NCBI RefSeq assembly: GCF_000222605.1
Contig: NZ_AFWF01000084.1
Coordinates: forward strand, 1-62,339
DNA length: 62,339 bases
Reading direction: 5' to 3'
Source: Vibrio ichthyoenteri ATCC 700023
GTDB taxonomy: Bacteria; Pseudomonadota; Gammaproteobacteria; Enterobacterales; Vibrionaceae
Of this stretch, positions 1-8,096 are shown piece after piece; positions within the stretch are counted from its first letter, which is position 1, and each line of letters begins with the position of its first letter. The position numbers and the translations under genes were made by a program. The notes beneath the pieces were generated by a model. It was given only the letters and a program-made list of their open reading frames with translations. It was not told the DNA's origin and searched no databases.

Positions 1-1
1 G

Positions 2-526
2 CTTAATACTATTAGTGCTGTGGTTCGACGTGATCCCACTAAAGCGCGAGAACTGATCCAACATCTATCTCAGTTCTTTCGCAGTAACCTAAAACAAAAT
101 ATTGAGGCGGTGACACTCAATGATGAATTGGCTCATGTAAATGCTTACCTGACGATAGAAAAAGCCCGCTTTACTGACCGTTTAGAAGTGGCAATCGATA
201 TTGATTCAAGTTTATTGCAACGAAAACTGCCAACCTTTACTTTACAGCCATTAGTGGAGAATGCGATCAAACATGGCATCTCCAATCTACTTGAAGGTGG
301 CGTAGTGCGCATCTACAGCCAACATGAAGAACAAGGCCAGCGCATTGTGGTGGAAGATAACGCTGGCAGTTATATCGAGCCCAATCAGGCACATGCTGGC
401 CTAGGAATGCAAATTGTCGCCAAGCGACTGACCAATAAATTTGGCCACGTAAGCGACCTAAAAATTGATGTAAAAACTAACCAGTACACACGAATGAGCT
501 TCCTCATTCCTAATGATGATCGTTAA
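2..526 (+). CDS. btsS: LytS/BtsS-type sensor histidine kinase, C-terminal part (5' end outside the window)
   Basis: This is the last 174 codons of a sensor kinase; the frame is open to the window edge, so the true start lies upstream. It begins inside the His_kinase (LytS-type) domain (LNTISAVVRRDP, just after the expected phospho-acceptor region). It continues into an HATPase_c fold with the N-box VENAIKHGI and the glycine-rich AGLGMQIV. The product would be a membrane kinase that phosphorylates the LytTR regulator encoded 9 bp downstream, so the two form one operon. In E. coli the BtsS/BtsR pair senses pyruvate and switches on a CstA-family transporter, and such a gene lies 3 kb downstream here. 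The family assignment is firm. The btsS name rests on context, because the sensory membrane part is not visible. Confidence 0.85.
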   Translation, partial: LNTISAVVRRDPTKARELIQHLSQFFRSNLKQNIEAVTLNDELAHVNAYLTIEKARFTDRLEVAIDIDSSLLQRKLPTFTLQPLVENAIKHGISNLLEGGVVRIYSQHEEQGQRIVVEDNAGSYIEPNQAHAGLGMQIVAKRLTNKFGHVSDLKIDVKTNQYTRMSFLIPNDDR

Positions 527-535
527 GGATTAACC

Positions 536-1255
536 ATGCTATCTGCACTTGTGATAGATGATGAATTGTTTGCTCGAGAAGAGTTGACAGAACTACTGGA
601 AGAAACTGGAAAAATAAAGGTCATCGACCAAGCTAGCAATGCGATTGAAGGGCTGAAAAAAATCAATCAACTCAAACCGGATGTGGTTTTCCTCGATATT
701 CAAATGCCGCAAGTGACGGGTATTGAACTGCTAGGAATGTTAGACCCTGACACCATGCCCTACGTAGTCTTTGTTACCGCGTACGATGAGTTCGCCATTC
801 AAGCATTTGAAGATAACGCCTTCGATTATCTTCTTAAGCCGGTCGATATTCAACGATTGGAAAAAACCGTGCAGCGCCTGGTGAAATCAGGTCACCAAAG
901 CCAACAACAAGTCAGCGCTATCGCACCACAAAACCTTGACCAAGTCCCCTGCATCGGCTTAAACCGCATTATGATCATTGCCACCCACGAGATTGAATTT
1001 GCTCATAGCGACATCAGTGGTGTACACGTACAAACACCACAACAATCCGCCACCAGCCAATTAACGCTTAAAGTTCTGGAAGAGAAGACGCCTTTGGTGC
1101 GCTGCCATCGCCAATACTTAGTTAACGTGAAAGCGATCAAAGAGATCAAATTACTCGAAAATGGACTGGCTGAAATATTAACGCATAGCCAACACCCCAT
1201 CCCCGTAAGTCGACGCTACTTAAAGCCTCTTAAAGAGCGTTTAGGTTTTCATTAA
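536..1255 (+). CDS. btsR: LytTR-family response regulator (BtsR/YehT type)
   Basis: A 239-residue response regulator. The receiver domain (about residues 1-120) has the acidic pair DD near position 8-9, the phospho-acceptor Asp in VVFLDIQMP, a Thr in FVTAYDE and the Lys in LLKPVD. The LytTR DNA-binding domain (about 140-237) includes VRCHRQYLVNVKAI and PVSRRYLKPLKE. The start is supported by AAGGA 7 bases upstream. It follows the kinase gene closely, so both are probably co-transcribed. LytTR proteins bind short direct repeats, and five such repeats precede the cstA gene in this window, which makes that gene the likely target. A bidirectional terminator follows. Confidence 0.92.
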   Translation: MLSALVIDDELFAREELTELLEETGKIKVIDQASNAIEGLKKINQLKPDVVFLDIQMPQVTGIELLGMLDPDTMPYVVFVTAYDEFAIQAFEDNAFDYLLKPVDIQRLEKTVQRLVKSGHQSQQQVSAIAPQNLDQVPCIGLNRIMIIATHEIEFAHSDISGVHVQTPQQSATSQLTLKVLEEKTPLVRCHRQYLVNVKAIKEIKLLENGLAEILTHSQHPIPVSRRYLKPLKERLGFH

Positions 1256-1339
1256 CCAGTAAAAAGACCATTGTGAGCAAAAAGATCATCATGATCCAAA
1301 AGCTTCCATATCTATCAGTTGTACGCGTATCTTGCGATC

Positions 1340-1368
1340 AAAAAGAGCCACATTGCGTGGCTCTTTTT
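1340..1368. terminator. Bidirectional intrinsic terminator between btsR and nagZ
   Basis: The stem AAAAAGAGCCAC / GTGGCTCTTTTT encloses a 5-base loop. It has A and T tracts on both sides, so it can end the kinase-regulator operon on plus and nagZ on minus. Confidence 0.9.
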
Positions 1369-1385
1369 ATGACGACATTGTTCCG

Positions 1386-2372
1386 TTAGCACTCAAGCAT
1401 GCGCTTCATCGCTTCAGAGGCTTGACGCCACTTTTCACTGCTTTGCAGTTCATTCAAAGAAAAACTCTGCTTCTTCATTAACCCCATCGCTTGCGGGGTT
1501 TCCATGATCGGCAAGTTATCCAATACTTCTATTTGTTGGTCGCGATTATTACACAACAATAGCATGTCACATCCCGCCACCAATGCTTGATGAGAGCGCT
1601 CAGCAGGCCCGCCCATAATGGCAGCCCCTTCCATATTAAGGTCGTCAGAGAAGACTATCCCTTTAAAGCCCAGTTGCTCACGCAGCACCTGTTTTAGCCA
1701 AAACGACGAACCACTCGCAGGCTGATCGTTATAGTTTGAGTAAATAACATGTGCTGGCATCATTGCATCGAGTGTGCCCGCTTCAATTTGCGCTTTAAAG
1801 ATCGCCATATCCTTTTCAAGAATGCTATCGCGATCGTCGTACGGCGTTTCTAAATGTGAATCCGCCAGTACACCACCATGCCCAGGGAAATGCTTACCGG
1901 TCGTCGCCATACCAACAGCCTTCATACCACGCATAAATGCACTGCTGTAGCGCAAGATGCTATCAACATCATCGCCAAAAGCACGATCGCCAATCGCGCG
2001 ACAATCGTGACCTTTATCCAACACAGGGGCAAAGCTTAAATCGATATCATGAGCAATCAATTCCGCCGCCATCAGCCAGCCACCCAATTCCGCCATTTGT
2101 TCGCCCTGAGCTTGCTCACCAAATAACTTCGCGGCAGGAATGCGAGAAAAACCTTCACGAAAACGCTGTACGCGCCCACCCTCTTGATCCACACCGATCA
2201 GAATTGGTCGTTTTGCCGCTTTACGGATGGCGGTATTGAGAGCCAACAACTGTTGATTGTCATGATAATTGCGAGAAAATAAAATCACGCCCCCAACCGT
2301 GGGGTGCTGCAAAATTTCTTTATCTTCTGCGGTTAACTCATACCCAGCTACATCCAGCCATAACGGACCCAT
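1386..2372 (-). CDS. nagZ: Beta-N-acetylhexosaminidase NagZ
   Basis: A 328-residue cytoplasmic glycoside hydrolase of family 3. It removes GlcNAc from anhydromuropeptides during peptidoglycan recycling. The family signature [14 protein letters not shown] is present (about residues 160-173), giving the catalytic His, as are the substrate loop [11 protein letters not shown] and the nucleophile region [11 protein letters not shown]. The length is normal for a single-domain proteobacterial NagZ. An AGGAG lies upstream of the ATG. It is divergent from anmK, whose product acts on the anhydro-MurNAc produced further along the same pathway. Confidence 0.96.
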   Translation of the reverse strand: MGPLWLDVAGYELTAEDKEILQHPTVGGVILFSRNYHDNQQLLALNTAIRKAAKRPILIGVDQEGGRVQRFREGFSRIPAAKLFGEQAQGEQMAELGGWLMAAELIAHDIDLSFAPVLDKGHDCRAIGDRAFGDDVDSILRYSSAFMRGMKAVGMATTGKHFPGHGGVLADSHLETPYDDRDSILEKDMAIFKAQIEAGTLDAMMPAHVIYSNYNDQPASGSSFWLKQVLREQLGFKGIVFSDDLNMEGAAIMGGPAERSHQALVAGCDMLLLCNNRDQQIEVLDNLPIMETPQAMGLMKKQSFSLNELQSSEKWRQASEAMKRMLEC

Positions 2373-2472
2373 AATTTCTCCTGATTGCGGTCGATTTTCG
2401 CTATGCTTTCGAGGTTATTCTGATTGTTCTCGGTTTACAATGGATATGTCACCCTATTGGTAAAAATTGGAT

Positions 2473-3582
2473 ATGAATACAAAACAACGCTTTATTGGTG
2501 TGATGTCAGGCACCAGCATGGACGGTGTCGACACCGCTCTAGTCGAAATCGAAGGCAACCAAATACAGTTGCTAGCGGCTCATGATTTTCCGATGCCCGA
2601 ATCACTCAAACAACGGCTGTTGAATATTTGTATTGGTCAGCCAACCAGTTTGGCGGAAATTGGCGAACTCGACCACTTACTCGGCCATCTCTTCGCGGAC
2701 GCGGTCAATGCGTTATTAACCCAAGCCAATTGTTCCGCCGATAGCATTACTGCCATCGGTAATCATGGCCAAACGGTCTACCACAGGCCAGAAGGTGATG
2801 CGCCATTTACCATGCAATTGGGCGACGCAAATATTATTGCGGTTAAAACGGGCATCGATACCGTTGCAGACTTTCGCCGTAAAGACATGGCGCTAGGAGG
2901 CCAAGGAGCACCACTCGTACCGGCATTTCATCAATGCCTATTCCAATCAACCGATTCAAGCGTGGTGGTATTAAACATCGGCGGTATCGCTAATATTTCC
3001 GTCTTGCGCCCAGACCAAGCGGTGATTGGTTACGATACTGGCCCGGGAAACATGCTAATGGATGCATGGACTCAAAAACATCGCGGGCATAAATACGATG
3101 ATGGAGCCCAATTTGCGCGACAAGGTGTGGTCAATCAAACACTATTAAACGAATTACTCAGTGAAGCTTACTTTGCTCGCCAAGCACCAAAAAGCACGGG
3201 TAGAGAGCTATTTAACTTACCTTGGTTGGAACAAAAGCTGATTGGCCATCAACTGCCTGAGCAGGATGTACAGCGCACTTTGTGTGAATATACCGCGGTT
3301 ACCATCGCCAACGATGTCGCTCGCTATACCTTAGGTGAACATCCAGAACTTTTAGTATGTGGCGGCGGAGTTCGCAATCCACTACTGATGCAACGCTTGG
3401 CAGAGCTACTACCTAATTGGGCTGTAGGTTCAACCCAAGATAAAGGTGTCGACAGTGACAACATGGAAGCCATTGCCTTCGCATGGCTTGCGCAGCGACG
3501 CATGCATAATTTGCCGAGTAACCTACCAGAGGTGACCGGAGCAAGTAGTTTGGCGTCACTGGGAGTGCTCTACTACGCCTAA
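2473..3582 (+). CDS. anmK: Anhydro-N-acetylmuramic acid kinase AnmK
   Basis: A 369-residue kinase that phosphorylates and opens 1,6-anhydro-MurNAc to MurNAc-6-phosphate in cell-wall recycling. The N-terminal phosphate-binding motif GVMSGTSMDGVD is intact, as are AIGNHGQTVYHRP, VVLNIGGIANIS and the C-terminal CGGGVRNPLLM. I start at the ATG; an in-frame TTG two codons earlier would add only two residues, and neither has a strong Shine-Dalgarno. It is divergent from nagZ with about 100 bp between, which must hold both promoters. A terminator follows at once. Confidence 0.95.
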   Translation: MNTKQRFIGVMSGTSMDGVDTALVEIEGNQIQLLAAHDFPMPESLKQRLLNICIGQPTSLAEIGELDHLLGHLFADAVNALLTQANCSADSITAIGNHGQTVYHRPEGDAPFTMQLGDANIIAVKTGIDTVADFRRKDMALGGQGAPLVPAFHQCLFQSTDSSVVVLNIGGIANISVLRPDQAVIGYDTGPGNMLMDAWTQKHRGHKYDDGAQFARQGVVNQTLLNELLSEAYFARQAPKSTGRELFNLPWLEQKLIGHQLPEQDVQRTLCEYTAVTIANDVARYTLGEHPELLVCGGGVRNPLLMQRLAELLPNWAVGSTQDKGVDSDNMEAIAFAWLAQRRMHNLPSNLPEVTGASSLASLGVLYYA

Positions 3583-3604
3583 AACTCTATGGTGACAAAT
3601 ACGC

Positions 3605-3631
3605 AAAAGGCTTGGATAACCAAGCCTTTTT
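3605..3631. terminator. Bidirectional terminator between anmK and the DUF2799 gene
   Basis: An 11-bp perfect stem AAAAGGCTTGG / CCAAGCCTTTT with loop ATAA and flanking A/T tracts. It serves both convergent genes. Confidence 0.88.
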
Positions 3632-3650
3632 ACATCCACCTAGCTAAACA

Positions 3651-3998
3651 TTAGTAGCTATTTTGGTGTTCACTCCAGCCTCGTTGCCACTCCATACGAA
3701 ACTGCTGTGCATCCTCTGAACCTTCGCACACACCTTCATAATATTGGCCCGACAAGCCAATTTGATACGCAAAGTCAGGATTGCAGTATTCTTCCACACC
3801 GCTTAGATACCCTTGGTCATAATCGGCTTGATTCGCTTGACCGAGTTTCGCCAGATCCGAATAAGAGCGTTGAGTATTACCACTCACGCCATCTTGATAA
3901 CCGACCTGATACCAATCACCCGATTGTACCAGTTGCTCAACAGAACTTGCACACCCAGCCAAAAGGGTAAGCATTGCCACTACTACAAGCTTTCTCAT
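3651..3998 (-). CDS. DUF2799 family lipoprotein
   Basis: A 115-residue small lipoprotein. The signal peptide MRKLVVVAMLTLLAGC ends in the lipobox LAGC, so it should be lipidated and exported. The mature part holds the DUF2799 pattern: repeated short blocks with Gly-Tyr-x-x-Gly (VGYQDGVSG, YDQGYLSGVEEYC, IGLSGQYYEGVC). Residue +2 after the Cys is Ala, not Asp, which points to the outer membrane. An AAGGA precedes the ATG. The function is unknown. It is convergent with anmK and divergent from cstA, whose control region it shares. Confidence 0.85.
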   Translation of the reverse strand: MRKLVVVAMLTLLAGCASSVEQLVQSGDWYQVGYQDGVSGNTQRSYSDLAKLGQANQADYDQGYLSGVEEYCNPDFAYQIGLSGQYYEGVCEGSEDAQQFRMEWQRGWSEHQNSY

Positions 3999-4034
3999 TG
4001 TTTTTCCTTGTTGTTCTTACCTACCTCTAGTGTA

Positions 4035-4135
4035 ACCACTAAACACCATGATTGACCACTTACGGTAAATAAGTGGCGAAAAATAAAACCACTTAATAGC
4101 AGCAAACACCACTTAACTCACTATACGACCACTCA
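4035..4135 (+). promoter_or_regulatory. Array of ACCACTYA direct repeats before cstA (probable LytTR operator)
   Basis: Five direct copies of ACCACTTA-like octamers start at 4035, 4055, 4088, 4108 and 4128, in two groups each with an exact 20-bp pitch. A sixth, inverted copy (TAAGTGG, 4070-4076) makes CCACTTA-N7-TAAGTGG with the second. The array ends 75 bp before the cstA start and about 35 bp before a possible -10 (TATTAT, 4171-4176). LytTR regulators such as BtsR bind direct repeats of about 8 bp with this type of spacing; the E. coli BtsR motif as I remember it is ACCRCTYA. The assignment to the BtsR encoded 3 kb away is inference. Confidence 0.72.
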
Positions 4136-4209
4136 ACTTAAAAGCGAATGTTTCTCGCCTTAAGGACGATTATTATCGACCATGAATCCAATACACAAGG
4201 ACAGAAATT

Positions 4210-5712
4210 ATGTTGTGGTTTTTAACCTGTGTCGCTGCACTGATTGGCGGTTACTTTATTTACGGCGCTTTCGTTGAGAAAATTTTTGGTATCAACGAGA
4301 AGCGTAAAACTCCTGCGCACACCAAAACTGATGGCGTTGACTACGTACCAATGTCGACACCAAAAGTGTATCTCGTTCAATTGCTCAATATTGCAGGCGT
4401 TGGTCCTATTTTCGGTCCAATCATGGGCGCACTCTATGGTCCGGCCGCAATGCTATGGATTGTCATCGGTTGTATCTTTGCCGGTGCCGTACATGATTAC
4501 TTCTCAGGTATGCTTTCGATCCGCAACGATGGTGCTTCTGTCCCAACAATTACAGGTCGTTACCTAGGCAATGGCGCCAAACATTTTATGAACATTTTTG
4601 CCATTGTACTGCTGCTTCTTGTCGGTGTTGTGTTTGTTTCTGCTCCTGCAGGAATGATCACTAACCTTATCAACGAGCAAACCAGCCTTGATGTCAGCAT
4701 GACGACCATGGTAGTGATTATTTTTGCTTACTACATTCTTGCGACGATCGTTCCAGTAGATAAAATCATTGGCCGCTTCTACCCACTATTTGGCGCGCTA
4801 CTGATCTTTATGTCGGTGGGTCTTATCAGCGCGGTAGCATTCTCGAGCGAGCATCATATTTTGGGCGGCTTTGAGGTGAGTGATATGTTCACCAACTTGA
4901 ACCCGAATGACATGCCGATTTGGCCTGCTCTGTTTATCACCATCGCTTGTGGTGCTATTTCAGGCTTCCACGCCACTCAGTCACCACTGATGGCACGTTG
5001 TATGGAAAATGAAAAGAATGGTCGCTTTGTTTTCTATGGCGCGATGATCGGCGAAGGTATCATTGCTCTAATTTGGTGTGCGATTGCGCTTTCGTTCTTC
5101 GGTTCACTAGAAGCACTGCAAGAAGCAGTTGCGAACGGTGGCCCAGGTAACGTGGTTTACAGCGCATCATTTGGTCTTCTAGGCGTATTTGGTGGCATCA
5201 TCGCTTTCCTAGGCGTGGTTATTCTACCAATCACATCAGGTGATACTGCATTCCGTTCAAGCCGCTTAATCTTGGCTGAATACTTCAACATGGAACAGAA
5301 AACCTTGCGTAACCGACTATTGATGGCCGTTCCCCTATTTGTCATCGGTGGTGTATTAACGCAAGTAGACTTCGGTATCATTTGGCGTTACTTCGGCTTT
5401 GCCAACCAAGCGACAGCAGTAATGATGCTTTGGACCGCTTCTGCGTACCTATTGCGTCATAACAAGCTGCATTGGATCACAACCATTCCAGCGGTATTCA
5501 TGACTGCGGTATGTGTCACCTTTATTCTCAACAATAGCACCTTAGGTTTTGGCCTACCGATGCAAGTATCGACCATCTCTGGCGTTATCTTTGCACTCGC
5601 AGCGATGGCATATGTGATTAAAATCTCTAAAGGTAAAGGCGATACAGACTTGGTTAATGGTGAGGAAACCGCAGAACAAACTGCGACACCAGTCGAAAGC
5701 AAAACGGCTTAA
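4210..5712 (+). CDS. cstA: CstA-family transporter (probable pyruvate/H+ symporter or peptide carrier)
   Basis: A 500-residue, very hydrophobic inner-membrane protein of the CstA family. Motifs include LLNIAGVGPIFGPIMGALYGP (split here as LLNIAGVGPIFGP and IMGALYGP), FAGAVHDYFSGMLSIR, ISGFHATQSPLMARC, and ITSGDTAFRSSRL. It is shorter than E. coli CstA and BtsT (about 700 residues), as is usual for the short CstA form in vibrios. Family members import pyruvate (BtsT) or peptides (CstA). AAGGACAG lies 7 bases before the ATG. The repeat array upstream suggests control by the LytS/LytTR pair at the start of the window. The substrate cannot be read from sequence. Confidence 0.9.
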   Translation: MLWFLTCVAALIGGYFIYGAFVEKIFGINEKRKTPAHTKTDGVDYVPMSTPKVYLVQLLNIAGVGPIFGPIMGALYGPAAMLWIVIGCIFAGAVHDYFSGMLSIRNDGASVPTITGRYLGNGAKHFMNIFAIVLLLLVGVVFVSAPAGMITNLINEQTSLDVSMTTMVVIIFAYYILATIVPVDKIIGRFYPLFGALLIFMSVGLISAVAFSSEHHILGGFEVSDMFTNLNPNDMPIWPALFITIACGAISGFHATQSPLMARCMENEKNGRFVFYGAMIGEGIIALIWCAIALSFFGSLEALQEAVANGGPGNVVYSASFGLLGVFGGIIAFLGVVILPITSGDTAFRSSRLILAEYFNMEQKTLRNRLLMAVPLFVIGGVLTQVDFGIIWRYFGFANQATAVMMLWTASAYLLRHNKLHWITTIPAVFMTAVCVTFILNNSTLGFGLPMQVSTISGVIFALAAMAYVIKISKGKGDTDLVNGEETAEQTATPVESKTA

Positions 5713-5756
5713 CGCTAAGTAATATTTAATAATAACGACACTTGGCTTATCGATAA

Positions 5757-5782
5757 AAAAAGGCTCCCTCGGGAGCCTTTTT
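5757..5782. terminator. Bidirectional terminator between cstA and ispH
   Basis: AAAAAGGCTCCC / GGGAGCCTTTTT around a tight CTCG loop, with A/T tracts on both sides of two convergent genes. Confidence 0.9.
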
Positions 5783-5818
5783 ATTGTCTGTTATCTATCA
5801 GCATTCAACGGATGAACA

Positions 5819-6784
5819 CTAATCAATTTGTTTAATTTGCAGCTCTTTTGGCACTTCAAAAAACATATTTTCTTCGCGGCCAAGCACCTCTTCAACTGAA
5901 CGTGTACCAACTAATTCTTTGATACGCTCAAGGATCTTGTTAACCAACTCTTCAGGTGCAGAAGCACCCGCGGTCACACCGACTTTTTTCTTGCCATCAA
6001 ACCATGCGCTATCAATATCTTCCGGACAATCGGTAAGATAACCTGGCGTACCTAATTTTTCGGCTAACTCTTTCAAGCGAGTTGAATTGGATGAATTTTT
6101 CGAGCCCACTACTATCACCACATCCACATCACCGGCCATTTCACGCACCGCATCTTGGCGGTTTTGTGTTGCGTAGCAAATATCATCTTTACGTGGCCCT
6201 TGGATCTCAGGGAACACGCGACGCAGCTCGTTGATCACATCGGCAGTTTCATCGACTGATAACGTTGTTTGGCTGACATAGTGCAACTCACTTGGGTCTT
6301 TCACCAAGCTCAACAGCCTTTCTACATCTTGTGGCGTTTCAACTAAGTACATGCCGCCTTCGAAGCTTGAATACTGCCCCATAGTGCCTTCCACTTCAGG
6401 ATGACCTGCGTGACCAATCAGCACCACTTCCATATGCTTGCGACTGGCTCGAGCCACTTCCATATGGACCTTGGTAACCAAAGGACATGTCGCATCAAAC
6501 ACCGTTAATGCGCGCTCTTTCGCTTCTTGACGCACAGCTTGGGAGACACCATGAGCGGAAAAAATAACGATATTGTCATCAGGTACTTCACTGAGCTCTT
6601 CCACAAAGATCGCACCACGCTGTTTTAAGCCTTCCACCACAAAGCGATTATGGACCACTTCATGTCGGACATAGATTGGTGGCTGATAAAGTTCTAATGC
6701 GCGCTCTACGATGCTAATAGCACGATCAACACCAGCACAAAAACCACGTGGGTTGGCTAACAGGATTTTCATTTCATTGCTCAT
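5819..6784 (-). CDS. ispH: 4-hydroxy-3-methylbut-2-enyl diphosphate reductase IspH
   Basis: A 321-residue [4Fe-4S] enzyme that makes IPP and DMAPP from HMBPP, the last step of the non-mevalonate isoprenoid pathway. The three cluster cysteines are visible: [12 protein letters not shown] near the start, [11 protein letters not shown] near residue 100, and [12 protein letters not shown] near residue 200. The catalytic region [14 protein letters not shown] is present. The start used gives MSNEMKILL; an internal Met four codons in is also possible. It is last in the ribF-ileS-lspA-fkpB-ispH series, 23 bp after fkpB. Confidence 0.97.
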   Translation of the reverse strand: MSNEMKILLANPRGFCAGVDRAISIVERALELYQPPIYVRHEVVHNRFVVEGLKQRGAIFVEELSEVPDDNIVIFSAHGVSQAVRQEAKERALTVFDATCPLVTKVHMEVARASRKHMEVVLIGHAGHPEVEGTMGQYSSFEGGMYLVETPQDVERLLSLVKDPSELHYVSQTTLSVDETADVINELRRVFPEIQGPRKDDICYATQNRQDAVREMAGDVDVVIVVGSKNSSNSTRLKELAEKLGTPGYLTDCPEDIDSAWFDGKKKVGVTAGASAPEELVNKILERIKELVGTRSVEEVLGREENMFFEVPKELQIKQID

Positions 6785-6807
6785 GGAATTGTTATCTTCT
6801 TGGGGCG

Positions 6808-7239
6808 TTATTCTACTGACAAAATTTCGACTTCAAAAGTCACATCTTGTCCTACTAAAGGGTGATTAAAGTCAACCGTGACCGAATCGCCGGCAATCTC
6901 AGTAATAATACCGGGGATCTCCATGCCATCACGACCGCTAAACGCCATAATCGTACCCACTTCAACTTCCGCATTACCGACAAATTTTGCGCGATCCATA
7001 TAATGAATGTTATCTGGATTTGGCATACCAAAAGCATCAGCAGCGGGTAAATCTATTGCTTTTTTATCGCCGGTTTGTAAGCCAAATAGGCACTGCTCAA
7101 AATTCTCACTTAAGCTGCCATCACCAATCACTAACTTAGCGGGTTTACCCATACTATAAGTGCTGTCAGCAACAGAACCGTCTTTCATTTTTATCGTGAA
7201 ATGCAGCGTTACTGCGGATTGTTGAGCGATTGTTATCAC
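6808..7239 (-). CDS. fkpB: FKBP-type peptidyl-prolyl isomerase FkpB (SlpA)
   Basis: A 143-residue cytoplasmic SlyD/SlpA-type FKBP. The FKBP core ([18 protein letters not shown] and later [19 protein letters not shown]) flanks an inserted IF chaperone domain around residues 70-125. It lacks the His-rich tail of SlyD, which separates it from that paralogue. As in E. coli it lies between lspA and ispH. The start is supported by an AGGAAG upstream. Confidence 0.93.
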   Translation of the reverse strand: MITIAQQSAVTLHFTIKMKDGSVADSTYSMGKPAKLVIGDGSLSENFEQCLFGLQTGDKKAIDLPAADAFGMPNPDNIHYMDRAKFVGNAEVEVGTIMAFSGRDGMEIPGIITEIAGDSVTVDFNHPLVGQDVTFEVEILSVE

Positions 7240-7418
7240 GTTACTGCTTCCTTGTCGTTATTATTATCTTGAGATAATCAATTTCACCAGTTCAATATGG
7301 CGAGATCACTGACGGTATGGTTTCAACTCGCCTTGCTTCCTCACCGCGCAATCAGTGCGCTAAAGAGACCAGTACAGAGTCAATCACACCACAACTTAAG
7401 CTATCAAGGTATATTAAA

Positions 7419-7447
7419 AAGCGCTGTCGAATCAACAGACAGCGCTT
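7419..7447 (-). terminator. Terminator after lspA
   Basis: A 10-bp stem AAGCGCTGTC / GACAGCGCTT; on the minus strand it is followed by a T run, which would end or attenuate transcription between lspA and fkpB. The remaining 7240-7418 stretch shows no gene and would have to hold the fkpB-ispH promoter. Confidence 0.8.
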
Positions 7448-7471
7448 AGGGTTATTCAAATATTTTGCGAT

Positions 7472-7975
7472 TTAAGCTTTAACTTCTTCTTTCTTACGAA
7501 AACCATCAAGAATAATCATCGCCGCGCCAATACAAATCGTACTATCGGCTAAATTAAACGCAGGCCAGTGGTAATCACCCCAGAAGAAATCAAGATAATC
7601 GACGACAAACCCATGCACGATACGATCGAAAACATTACCGACCGCCCCGCCAATGATCATGGCATACGCGATGTTATTCCACTTTTCTTTCGCTGGCAGT
7701 TTGCTCATCCAATAAGTCAGCATCGCGGTCACAACAAAAGCAATCGCGGTAAAGAACCAGCGCTGCCAACCGGCTTGATCGCTTAAAAAGCTAAAGGCGG
7801 CACCATAGTTGTGTACATAGAGAAAATTAAAGAAAGGCAGAACCTCAACTCGATTTGCCCAGCCATAACCCATGTTGTCCATAACAAATAGCTTGATGGC
7901 AATGTCCGCGACAAAAATCACCACGGCAAGCCAAAGCCAACGTACACCTGATTGTTTCAGAGAAAAGTTACTCAT
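7472..7975 (-). CDS. lspA: Lipoprotein signal peptidase II
   Basis: A 167-residue inner-membrane aspartic protease with four membrane helices; it cleaves prolipoproteins after Lgt has added diacylglycerol. The catalytic aspartates are in [18 protein letters not shown] and [11 protein letters not shown], and the conserved [11 protein letters not shown] is intact. It follows ileS on the same strand, the classic ileS-lspA arrangement. The upstream enzyme of the pathway, lgt, is also in this window (18.6 kb). Confidence 0.97.
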   Translation of the reverse strand: MSNFSLKQSGVRWLWLAVVIFVADIAIKLFVMDNMGYGWANRVEVLPFFNFLYVHNYGAAFSFLSDQAGWQRWFFTAIAFVVTAMLTYWMSKLPAKEKWNNIAYAMIIGGAVGNVFDRIVHGFVVDYLDFFWGDYHWPAFNLADSTICIGAAMIILDGFRKKEEVKA

Positions 7976-8036
7976 TTTCTTTTCAATCTCACTTCACTTA
8001 CCGCTAAAGACTCATTCGGTAAAGTACTTGATAAAA

Positions 8037-8058
8037 ATAACCCCAGTAGATACTGGGG
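8037..8058 (-). terminator. Hairpin/terminator between ileS and lspA
   Basis: CCCCAGT / ACTGGGG with a 4-base loop; on the minus strand it is followed by TTATTTTTA. Since ileS and lspA are usually co-transcribed, this is probably partial termination. Confidence 0.65.
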
Positions 8059-8096
8059 CTATAAATTTTTAATAAAGTTCAATCGCTAAAGCGAGA

